Source: CAKZML01 sp963823435 (GTDB lineage Bacteria > Pseudomonadota > Gammaproteobacteria > Steroidobacterales > BM003). From it: a DNA stretch of 64,000 bases. Numbering within the stretch: position 1 is the first letter of the stretch; each line of letters opens with the position of its first letter. The notes under the pieces are model-generated. The model was not told where the DNA came from, did no database searches, and was given only the letters and a program-made list of their open reading frames with translations. Shown one piece after another: positions 1-9,076 of the stretch. Position numbers and translations under genes: made by a program. The stretch covers positions 48,410 through 112,409 of the forward strand of contig CAWGLN010000005.1 of NCBI GenBank assembly GCA_963823435.1, written 5' to 3'.

Positions 1-2
1 GT

Positions 3-422
3 GCCCGCAAGGTGGCTGCGGAACTGGGCATTACGATCGTGGATATCCGGGTCAAGCGTATAGATTTGCCGGACGAGGTCAGCGGTTCGGTGTTTGAACG
101 TATGCGTCAGGAACGTGTCCGTATTGGCAAGCAACTCCGGGCAGAAGGTGCGGAGATGAGTGTCAAGATTCGCGCCGAGGCTGATCGGGAGCGTACCGTA
201 ATGCTGGCCGAAGCGTTTCGTGACGCCCAGACCACGCGCGGTGAAGGTGATGCGACTGCTGCGGCGATCTATTCCGGAGCCTATCTGCAGAATCCCGAAT
301 TTTATTCCTTCTACCGGAGCCTGCAGGCTTATCGTCAGGCAATTGGCCTTGAGCATGATCTGCTCTTGCTCAAACCTGATAGTGAGTTTTTCCGTTACCT
401 GAAATCCGCAGACGGCAAGTAG
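3..422 (+). CDS. hflC: HflC, C-terminal part (partial at window start)
   Basis: C-terminal ~140 residues of HflC, the inner-membrane SPFH/band-7 protein that forms a complex with HflK and modulates the FtsH protease. The reading frame is open from base 3, so the gene starts before the window and the GTG at 12 is not the real start. The HflC-typical stretch VKRIDLPDEVSGSVFERM, the following charged helix (RMRQERVRIGKQLRAEG) and the C-terminal block around YLQNPEFYSFYRSLQAY are all present. The order hflC-yjeT-purA downstream is the classical gammaproteobacterial arrangement and supports the call. Confidence 0.93.
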   Translation, partial: ARKVAAELGITIVDIRVKRIDLPDEVSGSVFERMRQERVRIGKQLRAEGAEMSVKIRAEADRERTVMLAEAFRDAQTTRGEGDATAAAIYSGAYLQNPEFYSFYRSLQAYRQAIGLEHDLLLLKPDSEFFRYLKSADGK

Positions 423-484
423 GTCGCAGACAAAGTATGGTCCGGGCATTGTACCGAGACTGATTGCCGGCGCGTGTGTGAATT

Positions 485-676
485 ATGAACTGGGAAGATC
501 TGTTTTCGGCGATGGCGCTGGTTCTTGTGATTGAGGGGCTACTGCCTTTCGCGGCGCCTGCATCTCTGAAGAAAACACTCGCCGGGATGCTGGCGCTCGA
601 AGACAGGGCGCTGCGCCTGATGGGTTTGGCCAGCATGCTGCTGGGACTGGTCGTGTTATATTTTGTTAGGGGCTGA
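485..676 (+). CDS. yjeT: DUF2065 family small membrane protein (YjeT-like)
   Basis: 63-residue protein of the DUF2065 family, function unknown. Two hydrophobic helices are visible (about residues 8-25 and 45-60) separated by a short basic stretch (SLKKTL), with the family-typical ending VVLYFVRG. It sits 62 bp after hflC and 36 bp before purA, where its homologue YjeT is found in E. coli and Pseudomonas. Size and position are the strongest evidence; no catalytic residues are recognisable. Confidence 0.85.
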   Translation: MNWEDLFSAMALVLVIEGLLPFAAPASLKKTLAGMLALEDRALRLMGLASMLLGLVVLYFVRG

Positions 677-712
677 GACAGCGCAAGCCAGCGCTGGAGG
701 CATCGGGAAAGA

Positions 713-2005
713 ATGACTAAAAACGTAGTAATAATCGGGGCTCAGTGGGGAGACGAGGGCAAGGGCAAGATCGTCGACCTGCTCACCGACAGAGTCTCTG
801 CAGTAGTCAGGTTTCAAGGTGGCCACAATGCCGGTCACACCCTGGTAATCGGTGGCAAAAAAACGGTTTTGCATCTGATTCCGTCAGGCATCCTGCGTGA
901 TGACGTCAGATGTTTGATTGCCAATGGCGTGGTGCTGGCACTAGACGCGTTGTTTGAAGAGATCGATGCACTTGAGGCCGGGGGCATACCGGTTATGCGG
1001 CGCCTGGGCGTCTCGCCGTCATGCCCACTGATTCTTCCCTCGCATGTTGCGCTGGACCAGGCTCGTGAACTTGCTCGAGGGGCACGTGCTATTGGTACCA
1101 CGGGTCGCGGTATCGGGCCGGCCTACGAGGACAAGGTGGCGCGTCGGGCAGTCAGGGTCGATGACTTGATGCACCCCAAGCGCTTTGCCTCCAAGTTGCG
1201 TGAAATTCTGGAAGCTCATAATTTCTTGCTGACGAATTATTTCCAGGCCGAGCCGGTCGATTATCAAGATGTGCTGGACAAGATGACCGCCCTTGGAGAA
1301 CGTCTGCGACCCCTGGTGACCGATGTGACAGGTGAGTTGGGCGCCTTGTGTGAGGGCGAGAAAGGTATCCTGTTCGAGGGTGCCCAGGGCACTTGGCTGG
1401 ATGTGGATAATGGCACCTACCCCTATGTCACCTCATCAAACACAACGGCGGGTGGCGCCGCCACCGGCAGTGGGCTGGGGCCACGCTATCTGCACTATGT
1501 GCTGGGTATCCTCAAAGCGTATACCACGCGTGTCGGCGCCGGGCCTTTTCCTACCGAATTGTTCGACTCGCAAGGCGAGCACCTGGGCAGGGTGGGCAAG
1601 GAATTTGGCGCCACTACCGGGCGTCCCAGGCGCTGTGGCTGGTTCGATGCGGTGGCCATGCGCAGGGCGGTACTCAACAACAGTCTGAGCGGCCTGTGCA
1701 TCACCAAGCTGGATGTGCTGGATGGAATGGATACACTGCGCATAGCGGTGTCGTATCAAGTTGGCGATGAGGTGCTCGATTGCCCGCCTCCCTCTGCCGA
1801 GGGTCTCGCCGAGTGCGTTCCGATTTATGAGGAAATGCCTGGCTGGACGCAGTCAACCAGCGGCGTCACCAGTTATGACGAGTTGCCAAAGGAGGCAAGA
1901 GATTATCTTAGCCGAATTCAGCAACTGGTCGGGGCGCCTATAGCGATTATTTCCACCGGCCCCGATCGCGCCGAGACCATCGTCCTGAAAGATCCGTTTT
2001 TGTAA
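713..2005 (+). CDS. purA: Adenylosuccinate synthetase
   Basis: Catalyses the GTP-dependent joining of IMP and aspartate to adenylosuccinate, the first committed step from IMP to AMP; cytosolic homodimer. 430 residues, the normal family length. The N-terminal GTP/IMP loop GAQWGDEGKGKIVD (residues 8-21) holds the catalytic Asp and is followed by FQGGHNAGHTLV with the catalytic His. TTGRGIGPAYEDK, SSNTTAGGAATGSGLGP and the C-terminal GPDRAETI are also present. Start ATG 713 has a GGGAAAGA ribosome-binding site. No disruption is seen. Confidence 0.98.
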   Translation: MTKNVVIIGAQWGDEGKGKIVDLLTDRVSAVVRFQGGHNAGHTLVIGGKKTVLHLIPSGILRDDVRCLIANGVVLALDALFEEIDALEAGGIPVMRRLGVSPSCPLILPSHVALDQARELARGARAIGTTGRGIGPAYEDKVARRAVRVDDLMHPKRFASKLREILEAHNFLLTNYFQAEPVDYQDVLDKMTALGERLRPLVTDVTGELGALCEGEKGILFEGAQGTWLDVDNGTYPYVTSSNTTAGGAATGSGLGPRYLHYVLGILKAYTTRVGAGPFPTELFDSQGEHLGRVGKEFGATTGRPRRCGWFDAVAMRRAVLNNSLSGLCITKLDVLDGMDTLRIAVSYQVGDEVLDCPPPSAEGLAECVPIYEEMPGWTQSTSGVTSYDELPKEARDYLSRIQQLVGAPIAIISTGPDRAETIVLKDPFL

Positions 2006-2026
2006 GCGCAGAGGCTGGGCAAGAGT

Positions 2027-3448
2027 ATGGCAACACTGTCTCGCCGGGAAATCCTGCAACAACTGAGAGAGCTTGCCGGGCCCGGCGGATATCTGGATGA
2101 ACGTGTAGACCTGGAGCCGTTCGAGACCGATTTTCGCAAGCTGTACAGGGGATCAACACCATTGGTGCTGCGCCCGGACAGCACTGAAGGCGTCTCTCGA
2201 ATTATGAAGTTCTGCTTCGAAACCCGAACCCCGGTGGTTCCAGTGGGCGGCAACACCGGCTACTGTGGCGGCGCCACGCCGGATGAGTCCGGAAATCAGA
2301 TTGTGCTTAGCCTGGCACGCCTGAACAAGATTCGCAGTCTGGATTCCCTGAATTACACCATGACCGTGGAAGCCGGCTGCACCCTGCTGCAGGTGCAGGA
2401 AGCAGCCGAACAGGCCCAACGCCTGTTTCCCCTGAGTATGGGTTCGCAAGGTTCATGCCAGCTTGGCGGCAATCTGTCGACCAACGCCGGTGGCACGGCG
2501 GTTCTGCGTTACGGTAATACCCGTGACCTGGTGTTGGGCATAGAAGCCGTGTTACCCGATGGCAGCATCGTCGAGAACCTCAAGAGCTTGCGCAAGGACA
2601 ATACTGGATACGACTGGAAGAATTTGTTCATCGGTGCCGAGGGTACGCTGGGTATTATTACCGCCGCGGTATTAAAGCTGTACCCCAGGCCACGTTCTTA
2701 CGGTACGGCGCTGGTGGCCCTGCGAGACCTGCATGCCTCGGTCGAGCTGTTGTCCATGCTACGGGAGCGCAGTGGAGACTCGGTTACCACCTTCGAGTTG
2801 ATACCGCGCCTGGCGCTGGAGCTCACCTCCCGGCATATCGAAGGCGTGAAAGACCCGCTGGACCAGGCCTACGATTGGTACGTCCTAATGGAGTTGTCTT
2901 GCGTAACCGCGGAGGCCCAGACCCAGGCATTGCTGGAATCACTGCTGAGCGCGGCATTCGAGCAGGGAATCGTGCTGGATGCTGCGTTGGCAAGTAGCGG
3001 TGCCCAGCGTGAGAGCATGTGGCGCATGCGCGAGAGCATTCCCGAGTCCCAGTCGCACGAGGGGCCCAGTATCAAGCACGATGTGTCGGTGCAGGTCAGC
3101 AGAATGCCGGCGTTTATCGAAGAGGCCACCAGCCTTGTGATGGAATTGATGCCCGGTTGCAGGGTGGTCTCTTACGGCCACCTTGGCGATGGCAATGTGC
3201 ACTTCAATCTCAGCCCGGCAGAGGGTGACCGGAATCCGGTATTTCTTGAACATGCCAAGCGAGTCAACCATGCGGTACATGACTTGATTGAGCGTTACGG
3301 AGGCAGCATCTCGGCCGAGCACGGCATAGGCAGGCTAAAGCGCGAAGAATTGACAATGTATAAAAGCGAATCCGAGATTCGCCTCATGAGAATTCTCAAG
3401 GCGGCGCTGGACCCATCCGGGATAATGAATCCCGGCAAGGTGATCTGA
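2027..3448 (+). CDS. FAD-linked oxidase (D-2-hydroxyacid dehydrogenase type, GlcD/LldD2-like)
   Basis: 473-residue member of the VAO/PCMH flavoprotein family. The N-terminal FAD_binding_4 domain (about 35-220) contains VVPVGGNTGYCGGATP and GSQGSCQLGGNLSTNAGG, which bind the FAD pyrophosphate. The C-terminal FAD-oxidase_C domain (about 230-470) contains SYGHLGDGNVHFNLS and SAEHGIGRLKREEL, seen in D-lactate, D-2-hydroxyglutarate and glycolate dehydrogenases. These enzymes oxidise a D-2-hydroxyacid and pass electrons to an acceptor such as an electron-transfer flavoprotein or quinone. The exact substrate cannot be read from sequence. It lies 21 bp after purA and is the first gene of the inserted region between purA and tRNA-Leu. 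Confidence 0.87.
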   Translation: MATLSRREILQQLRELAGPGGYLDERVDLEPFETDFRKLYRGSTPLVLRPDSTEGVSRIMKFCFETRTPVVPVGGNTGYCGGATPDESGNQIVLSLARLNKIRSLDSLNYTMTVEAGCTLLQVQEAAEQAQRLFPLSMGSQGSCQLGGNLSTNAGGTAVLRYGNTRDLVLGIEAVLPDGSIVENLKSLRKDNTGYDWKNLFIGAEGTLGIITAAVLKLYPRPRSYGTALVALRDLHASVELLSMLRERSGDSVTTFELIPRLALELTSRHIEGVKDPLDQAYDWYVLMELSCVTAEAQTQALLESLLSAAFEQGIVLDAALASSGAQRESMWRMRESIPESQSHEGPSIKHDVSVQVSRMPAFIEEATSLVMELMPGCRVVSYGHLGDGNVHFNLSPAEGDRNPVFLEHAKRVNHAVHDLIERYGGSISAEHGIGRLKREELTMYKSESEIRLMRILKAALDPSGIMNPGKVI

Positions 3449-3545
3449 GTCTCCGGCTGTCTGGCCACCTGACAGTGTCCGGGTGACATAAGCAGGTCGC
3501 CTGACAGCGGTCATAAAAAATCATTTTTTCCATTCGACAGATAGT

Positions 3546-3574
3546 TTGACTATGCTTGCTATGAGCGAAATGAT
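3546..3574 (+). promoter_or_regulatory. Possible sigma-70 promoter upstream of the substrate-binding protein gene
   Basis: TTGACT (3546-3551), a 17-bp spacer and AATGAT (3569-3574), about 50 bp upstream of the ATG at 3626. The -35 box is good and the -10 box weak. It lies in the only sizeable gap before that gene, next to an AT-rich stretch (3515-3532). Confidence 0.4.
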
Positions 3575-3625
3575 TCGGGGTACATCGGCGTGAATCAAGT
3601 CGGTGAGTCACAAGGAGGTTTTCAT

Positions 3626-4489
3626 ATGCACGGAACAATCGCTGGTATTGTGCTGGCGGTCTGGGCAGTGCTGTTGCCTCAGGCCTTGTGGGCAAGGGCC
3701 CCGGTTCTGGATACGGTCAGGGAGAGCGGCCGGATTGTGTTCGGTTATAGCGAAGATGCGCCGCCTTTTTCCTTTGTTGACAAGGCCGGCAAGCCGGCCG
3801 GCTATTCGCTGGATCTTTGCCGGGCGGTTGCCGAGCAGGTGCGGCGTGAATTGAAACTGTCCAAGCTGGATGTCGCCTTTGTCGCGGTCGAAAGCGCTGA
3901 CCGCGTTGATGCCCTGGTAAATGGTCGGGTCGACATGGATTGTAGTACTACCACCCAAACTCTGGGGCGAATGGCAAGGGTGGATTTCACCCTGATGACA
4001 TTTGTCACCGGGGTTTCCATGATTTCTCTGCGCGGCACCGATTTTCGGGAGCCATCCCAGATTCAGGGCAAAAAAGTGGCAGTGGTAGCCGGAACCACTA
4101 CCGAGGCGGCACTTGGCCAGTATTTGCTGAGTACAAAAATTTCTGCAGAGATTGTTTCGGTGAGCAGCTTGACCGCCGGAATGGGCTTGCTTGAAGAAGG
4201 GTCGATAGACGGCTTTTTTTCTGATCGCGCACTTCTGATCGGGCAGCTCCTGCTGTCCCCGGCGCGTGACCTTTTGCAGATATCAGAGGATATGATTTCC
4301 TTTGAACCCTATGCTTTGATGGTTCCCAGGGAGGATGCAGACTTTCGCCTGATAGCCAACCGGGCCCTGGCCCAGATCTATAGTGGTGATCAAATTGGAG
4401 TCCTGTATCGAAAGTGGTTCGGACTGGTGGGTAACCGGCCCTCCAGTCTCTTGATTTCCGTATTCCGCTTGCAGGCTCTGCCAGAGTAA
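3626..4489 (+). CDS. Periplasmic amino-acid-type substrate-binding protein (SBP family 3)
   Basis: Family 3 (amino-acid type) solute-binding protein of an ABC transporter, predicted periplasmic. I choose ATG 3626, because an AAGGAGG ribosome-binding site lies at 3612-3618; an in-frame GTG exists at 3590. The protein is then 287 residues, starting with a signal peptide (hydrophobic GIVLAVWAVLLPQALWA, cleavage after ALWA). The first lobe contains GYSEDAPPFSF and YSLDLCRAVAEQV; VDMDCSTTT and KKVAVVAGTTTE form the ligand and hinge regions. No permease or ATPase gene is adjacent, so it is an orphan binding protein or a sensor-type component. Ligand unknown. Confidence 0.85.
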   Translation: MHGTIAGIVLAVWAVLLPQALWARAPVLDTVRESGRIVFGYSEDAPPFSFVDKAGKPAGYSLDLCRAVAEQVRRELKLSKLDVAFVAVESADRVDALVNGRVDMDCSTTTQTLGRMARVDFTLMTFVTGVSMISLRGTDFREPSQIQGKKVAVVAGTTTEAALGQYLLSTKISAEIVSVSSLTAGMGLLEEGSIDGFFSDRALLIGQLLLSPARDLLQISEDMISFEPYALMVPREDADFRLIANRALAQIYSGDQIGVLYRKWFGLVGNRPSSLLISVFRLQALPE

Positions 4490-5275
4490 GGTGCGCCCAG
4501 ACCGGCATTGTTCAGCTCACGACATGGATACACCCATGACCCTCCCAGGGTATGTTTGACGGAGTCTGCTGGCGCTGATTGGAGACCTGGCCGGTATAAA
4601 AACCACCGAACCGTTCGCAGTTTGGCGATATACATTGCGGCTTGCCTCGGGGAGAATGGGTGTTGGAGCGCACCGGGTTCTGATGAGGTCGGAATTGAAA
4701 ATATGCGGGAAATCGCTGCATGAGTTTGAAGAACGAGGTTGAACGTCGCCTGCCCAACTGGGAACGCTGGTATCCCAGTGTGTTCGAGGCTGCCCGTGAC
4801 CTCGGCATGATCCGTGCGGTGGTCTGCGACCCCTCATCGTTGCTACTCAGTAACCGGCATTCAGCCGTCCGCCAGCAGGCCGAGCAGGCCCATAGAGATC
4901 AGTGGGGCGGTGGACCTGCGGATGCCGAAGACTGATCCGGCAGGATGATCCTTCAAACCGATCTGGCTGGTAACCTTGAGTCCCGTTTTGACGTCCGCGT
5001 GTATGGGCAGGTCGAGAAATCGGCTTAAGTTCCCCTCCTGCGCCGGCGCTTGTCGAGGTGGCAAATTCCCGGGGACACCATGCGAGGAAACTTGCGTGAA
5101 TATCGTGAAATGCAGCGATATGTTAGACTGTCCTGATTTTCGTTATTCGCGCACGACAATTCCTCGCCCATGATCTGCCCTGACAGTCAGGCTGAAAAGA
5201 GCAGGCGCGAGAACCCAAAGTCCAGGCCAGAACGCTTTTGCGCTGGGTCATTATTACTTGATTGGAGCAACTCAC
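4490..5275. other. 785-bp region without a recognisable gene
   Basis: No protein family is recognised here. A 71-codon frame at 4720-4935 (+) begins MSLKNEVERRLPNWERWYPS and reads like genuine coding sequence for its first ~45 codons (balanced composition, Trp and Tyr rich). It lacks a clear ribosome-binding site and matches nothing I know, so it may be a gene remnant. On the minus strand, 4861-5064 is also open. A possible promoter precedes the nitrilase gene: TTGCGT near 5092 and TATGTT near 5120. Confidence 0.35.
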
Positions 5276-6190
5276 TTGGTACCTTTTTCCATTGCCGGTA
5301 TTCAAACCCACGTCGCCGCCTTACACAGTAACGTCGACGCATTGGTTCGAAAAATAGACCTGACAGTTCTACAGTACCCCTGGGTGCAAATGGTGATGAT
5401 CAGCGAGTTGGCCTCGCATGGCCCCCTGACCGAATTTGCTCAGGCTCCGGGCGGAGCGACGGAAACAATTTATCGTGAGGTGGCAGCCAGGCATGGCATC
5501 TGGTTGCTGCCAGGCTCCATGTATGAGAAGACCGAAGATGGCAGGATTTACAATATGGCCCCGGTCATTAATCCTGCGGGCGAGGTGGTTGCGCGCTGCC
5601 GCAAGATATTTGCTTTTCGGCCCTATGAAAAGCGTGTAACCGGTGGCAGCGAATTTTGTGTCTTCGACATACCGCAGGTGGGACGTTTCGGCGTGTCTAT
5701 CTGTTACGATATCTGGTTCCCGGAAACTACCCGGGCATTGACTTCGATGGGTGCGGAAGTGTTGCTCCACCCGGTGCTAACGGGAACCGTGGACCGTGAT
5801 GTCGAGCTGGCCATCGCACGTTCGACAGCGGCCCAGTTCCAATGCTATGTGTTCGATATTAACGGCCTGGGTTCCGGCGGCGTGGGCCGCTCGGCAGTGG
5901 TGGATCCTTCGGGAGTCCTGCTTTATCAGGCAGGCGGTGGCGAGGAGATAATACCCATTGAGATTAATATGGAGCAGGTCAGGCGGCAGCGCGAATGCGG
6001 TCTGCGTGGACTTGGGCAGCCGCTAAAAAGTTTCAGGGATAACGAGATTCGATTCCCGATCTATGAACCCGGCCAGAAAGCCGCGTCCTTCCTGGCATCG
6101 CTGGGTCCGCTGGAACTGCCAGCACGGGGCTCGCTGGCAGGGACCGGAGTCCCCGCGCCTACATCGGTCTTGCCCCCGCAAATAGATTGA
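5276..6190 (+). CDS. Carbon-nitrogen hydrolase (nitrilase superfamily amidase)
   Basis: Nitrilase-superfamily enzyme, which hydrolyses a non-peptide C-N bond (amide, carbamoyl or nitrile). The catalytic triad is visible with the 304-residue form: Glu44 (MISELASHG), Lys110 (RCRKIFAF) and Cys143 (SICYDIWFPE). I prefer the TTG start at 5276, because GGAG at 5264-5267 is correctly spaced; another TTG lies six codons upstream at 5258. The C-terminus is long and Pro/Ala rich. It precedes a decarboxylase-like PLP enzyme, an ATP-grasp ligase and a C45 hydrolase on the same strand. That context suggests an amine or amide intermediate as substrate (N-carbamoylputrescine amidase-like chemistry is one option, not proven). 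Confidence 0.88.
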   Translation: MVPFSIAGIQTHVAALHSNVDALVRKIDLTVLQYPWVQMVMISELASHGPLTEFAQAPGGATETIYREVAARHGIWLLPGSMYEKTEDGRIYNMAPVINPAGEVVARCRKIFAFRPYEKRVTGGSEFCVFDIPQVGRFGVSICYDIWFPETTRALTSMGAEVLLHPVLTGTVDRDVELAIARSTAAQFQCYVFDINGLGSGGVGRSAVVDPSGVLLYQAGGGEEIIPIEINMEQVRRQRECGLRGLGQPLKSFRDNEIRFPIYEPGQKAASFLASLGPLELPARGSLAGTGVPAPTSVLPPQID

Positions 6191-6283
6191 TACTCAGTCG
6201 AGCAGATTCATCGCGCCTTGACCTGGTTGGGTCGGAGAGCTGCTTGGCCAGGGAAAATCAACGCTGACGCCATGGAGAATTCA

Positions 6284-9076
6284 ATGAGCCCTACGCAAAA
6301 GTCCAAATCGACGGCAAAGATTCCGCCCTTGGCGGATGATCACTACAGCGCCACCCAATTAAGGGCGGATCGTTGGAGTGCTCTGCAGGATATTACTCAG
6401 CAGATTGCTGGCGCCGCGCGCGAAGGCCGCGGTATCCAGAGATTGCACGAGCAGGCGGCGGAGCTGGCAGACGCACTCGAGCCCATAGAGACGTTCTGGG
6501 CATTTCCCGGACAAGTTGCCTTTGACAGGCTAAAACAACTGTTGAACCGCGGCAGCTACGGGGAGCTGGCGCAGGTCGTGAAGCGTATCGTCAGGGCCAC
6601 TTCCAGCGGCTACTATCGCCGAAGAACTGTTCCCTTGCTTGGCGATACCGGAGATTTGGACGGTGCCGTCGATGAGGAAGAAAGTCCCGAGGCCCGCGTA
6701 TATGCACGGCCCTATTTCGAGGCGCTGTTTGTCGATGAACTGACAGCGCCACAAGAACGCACCTTGCGGTCAGGTCTGACCGCAATGCGACGCCGTGAAG
6801 ATCCGTTCATCTATGAGCCCGTATTCGTGCCGACATTGGAAGATGCGTTGATCGCAATCATGATCAACCACAATATCCAGGCGGTTGTTGTGCGTTTCGG
6901 TTTTGGCTTGCGCAGCGCAAGTCGGCTAAAAATCCTGACCCAGTATCTCTCCCGCATCGGAGACGAGAACCTGGGCGACCTTGATCCCCAGGATTACGGC
7001 CCCGAGTTGTGTCGGCTAATACGTAAGATTCGGCCTGAACTGGACGTATACCTGGTCACCGACCGTGGGGCCGAGGATATTGCCGGGCGGGATCTGGGTA
7101 ATTGCCGTCGGGTTTTCTATAACCTGGAGGATTTTACCGAGCTTCATTTAAATATGCTGCGTGGCGTGTCGATGCGTTACGAGACGCCGTTCTTCAGCGC
7201 CCTGAAGAACTTCTCCAAGCAACCTACCGGCGTATTTCACGCCTTGCCGATAAGTCGTGGGAAATCCATAGCCAAGTCGCACTGGATACAGGATATGGGC
7301 GAATTCTACGGACCCAATATCTTCCTGGCGGAAACCTCTGCAACATCCGGGGGACTGGATTCCTTGCTTGAACCCCACGGACCGATCAAGCGTGCCCAGG
7401 AACTGGCGGCACGAGCCTTCGGGGCAAAACAGACTTTTTTTGCTACCAACGGCACCTCCACCTGCAACAAGATAGTAGTGCAGGCCTTGGTGCAGCCCGG
7501 GGATATCGTCCTGGTCGACCGTGATTGCCATAAATCCCATCACTATGGCCTGGTGCTGTGCGGCGCACAGATCGTTTATCTGGATAGCTATCCCTTGCAC
7601 GCGTGGTCCATGTATGGCGCTGTGCCCTTACGCGACATTAAAAAGCAGTTGCTGGATCTCAAGCGCGCCGGAGAACTTGATCGGGTGCGCATGTTGCTGC
7701 TGACCAACTGCACATTTGATGGCGTTGTTTATAACGTCCAGCGGGTGATGGAGGAGTGTCTTGCGATCAAGCCCGACTTGATTTTTCTGTGGGACGAGGC
7801 GTGGTTTGCCTTCGCAAGGTTTTCTCCGACCTACCGTCAGCGTACGGCCATGCATAGCGCGGAGTTGCTGCGCGGGCGTTATCGCTCAGACGAGTACCGC
7901 AAGGTCTACGAAGACTGGAAACGCCAGGCACCCAGCGACGATGAGGGGATGCTTGCCACCAGGCTTATGCCCGATCCTGACCTGGTTCGGGTGCGGGCCT
8001 ATGCCACGCAGTCAACGCACAAGACCCTGACCGCCCTACGCCAGGGGTCGATGATCCACGTGAATGACCAGGACTTCAAAGGGGAGGTTGAGCAGGCATT
8101 TCGTGAAGCCTATATGACTCACACTTCTACCTCGCCGAACTACCAGATTATTGCATCTCTGGATGTGGGGCGCCGGCAGGTCGAGCTGGAGGGCTTCGAG
8201 TTTGTGCAAAAGCAAATTGAGTCGGCGATGATTATGCGTCGGGCAATTTCATCGCATCCTCTGTTGAAGAAATATTTTCAGGTGCTGGCAGCCGAAGATA
8301 TGGTCCCGGAAGAATTCCGTACCAGCGGTATTGGTGTGTATTGGGACGAGCAACGCGGGTGGAGTCAGCTCTGGGACGCCTGGGTAAATGACGAATTTGT
8401 GCTGGACCCAACCAGGGTGACGCTGGTGACCGGTAAAGCGGGAATTGACGGAAATACGTTCAAGAACGAATACCTCATGGACAAGTACGGGATACAGGTG
8501 AACAAGACTTCAAGGAACACCGTTCTGTTCATGACCAATATAGGCACCACCCGATCTTCGGTGGCCTATCTGATCGAAGTGCTGGTGAAAATTGCGCGGG
8601 AGCTGGATTCCGGTATTGAGGACGCCAGCAAGATGGAACGAAGGGCATTCGAGAATCGCGTGAAGTCGCTGACCCATGATTTGCCGGCGCTGCCCGACTT
8701 CTCGCGCTTTCATGATGCATTTCGATCGCATGGCGATAGAACCCCGGCTGGCGATATGCGCAGACCTTTCTTCATGGCTTATGATGAGAGCAAGTGCGAA
8801 TATTTTTTGCTGCACGACGACGAACTCGATGCGGCAATGGCGACGGGACGCGATGTGGTGTCTTCCGGGTTCATAATTCCCTATCCGCCAGGGTTTCCGA
8901 TCCTGGTGCCAGGACAGGTGGTATCACCGGAGATCCTGGATTTTATGCGCAAGCTTGATGTGACTGAAATTCACGGTTACCGGGCGGAGCTTGGTCTGCG
9001 AGTGTTTACAGAAGAAGCCCTGGCGGCGCTGGCAGCGCTATCTGACAACAGTATCAAGGAACCACTCAATGCCTAG
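6284..9076 (+). CDS. Orn/Lys/Arg decarboxylase-like PLP-dependent enzyme
   Basis: Fold-type I PLP enzyme related to bacterial Orn/Lys/Arg decarboxylases, 930 residues from ATG 6284 (GGAG at 6274-6277; an in-frame ATG lies at 6272). A long N-terminal region (~1-320) resembles the response-regulator-like wing domain of inducible decarboxylases. The PLP core shows NGTSTCNK (phosphate binding), DRDCHKSHHYG with His416 stacking on the cofactor, FLWDEAWFAF with Asp504 (pyridine nitrogen) and STHKTLTALRQGS with Lys580 as the Schiff-base lysine. The C-terminal domain ends PYPPGFPILVPGQ, typical of the family. The substrate may be arginine, lysine, ornithine or a derivative. Its stop overlaps the start of the ATP-grasp gene by 8 bp, so the two are probably translationally coupled. 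Confidence 0.88.
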   Translation: MSPTQKSKSTAKIPPLADDHYSATQLRADRWSALQDITQQIAGAAREGRGIQRLHEQAAELADALEPIETFWAFPGQVAFDRLKQLLNRGSYGELAQVVKRIVRATSSGYYRRRTVPLLGDTGDLDGAVDEEESPEARVYARPYFEALFVDELTAPQERTLRSGLTAMRRREDPFIYEPVFVPTLEDALIAIMINHNIQAVVVRFGFGLRSASRLKILTQYLSRIGDENLGDLDPQDYGPELCRLIRKIRPELDVYLVTDRGAEDIAGRDLGNCRRVFYNLEDFTELHLNMLRGVSMRYETPFFSALKNFSKQPTGVFHALPISRGKSIAKSHWIQDMGEFYGPNIFLAETSATSGGLDSLLEPHGPIKRAQELAARAFGAKQTFFATNGTSTCNKIVVQALVQPGDIVLVDRDCHKSHHYGLVLCGAQIVYLDSYPLHAWSMYGAVPLRDIKKQLLDLKRAGELDRVRMLLLTNCTFDGVVYNVQRVMEECLAIKPDLIFLWDEAWFAFARFSPTYRQRTAMHSAELLRGRYRSDEYRKVYEDWKRQAPSDDEGMLATRLMPDPDLVRVRAYATQSTHKTLTALRQGSMIHVNDQDFKGEVEQAFREAYMTHTSTSPNYQIIASLDVGRRQVELEGFEFVQKQIESAMIMRRAISSHPLLKKYFQVLAAEDMVPEEFRTSGIGVYWDEQRGWSQLWDAWVNDEFVLDPTRVTLVTGKAGIDGNTFKNEYLMDKYGIQVNKTSRNTVLFMTNIGTTRSSVAYLIEVLVKIARELDSGIEDASKMERRAFENRVKSLTHDLPALPDFSRFHDAFRSHGDRTPAGDMRRPFFMAYDESKCEYFLLHDDELDAAMATGRDVVSSGFIIPYPPGFPILVPGQVVSPEILDFMRKLDVTEIHGYRAELGLRVFTEEALAALAALSDNSIKEPLNA

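Noticed and set aside
4861..5064. Minus-strand frame ending in a hydrophobic segment, reminiscent of a C-terminal sorting signal
   Set aside because: No conserved sorting motif, no basic tail after the helix, and no ribosome-binding site.
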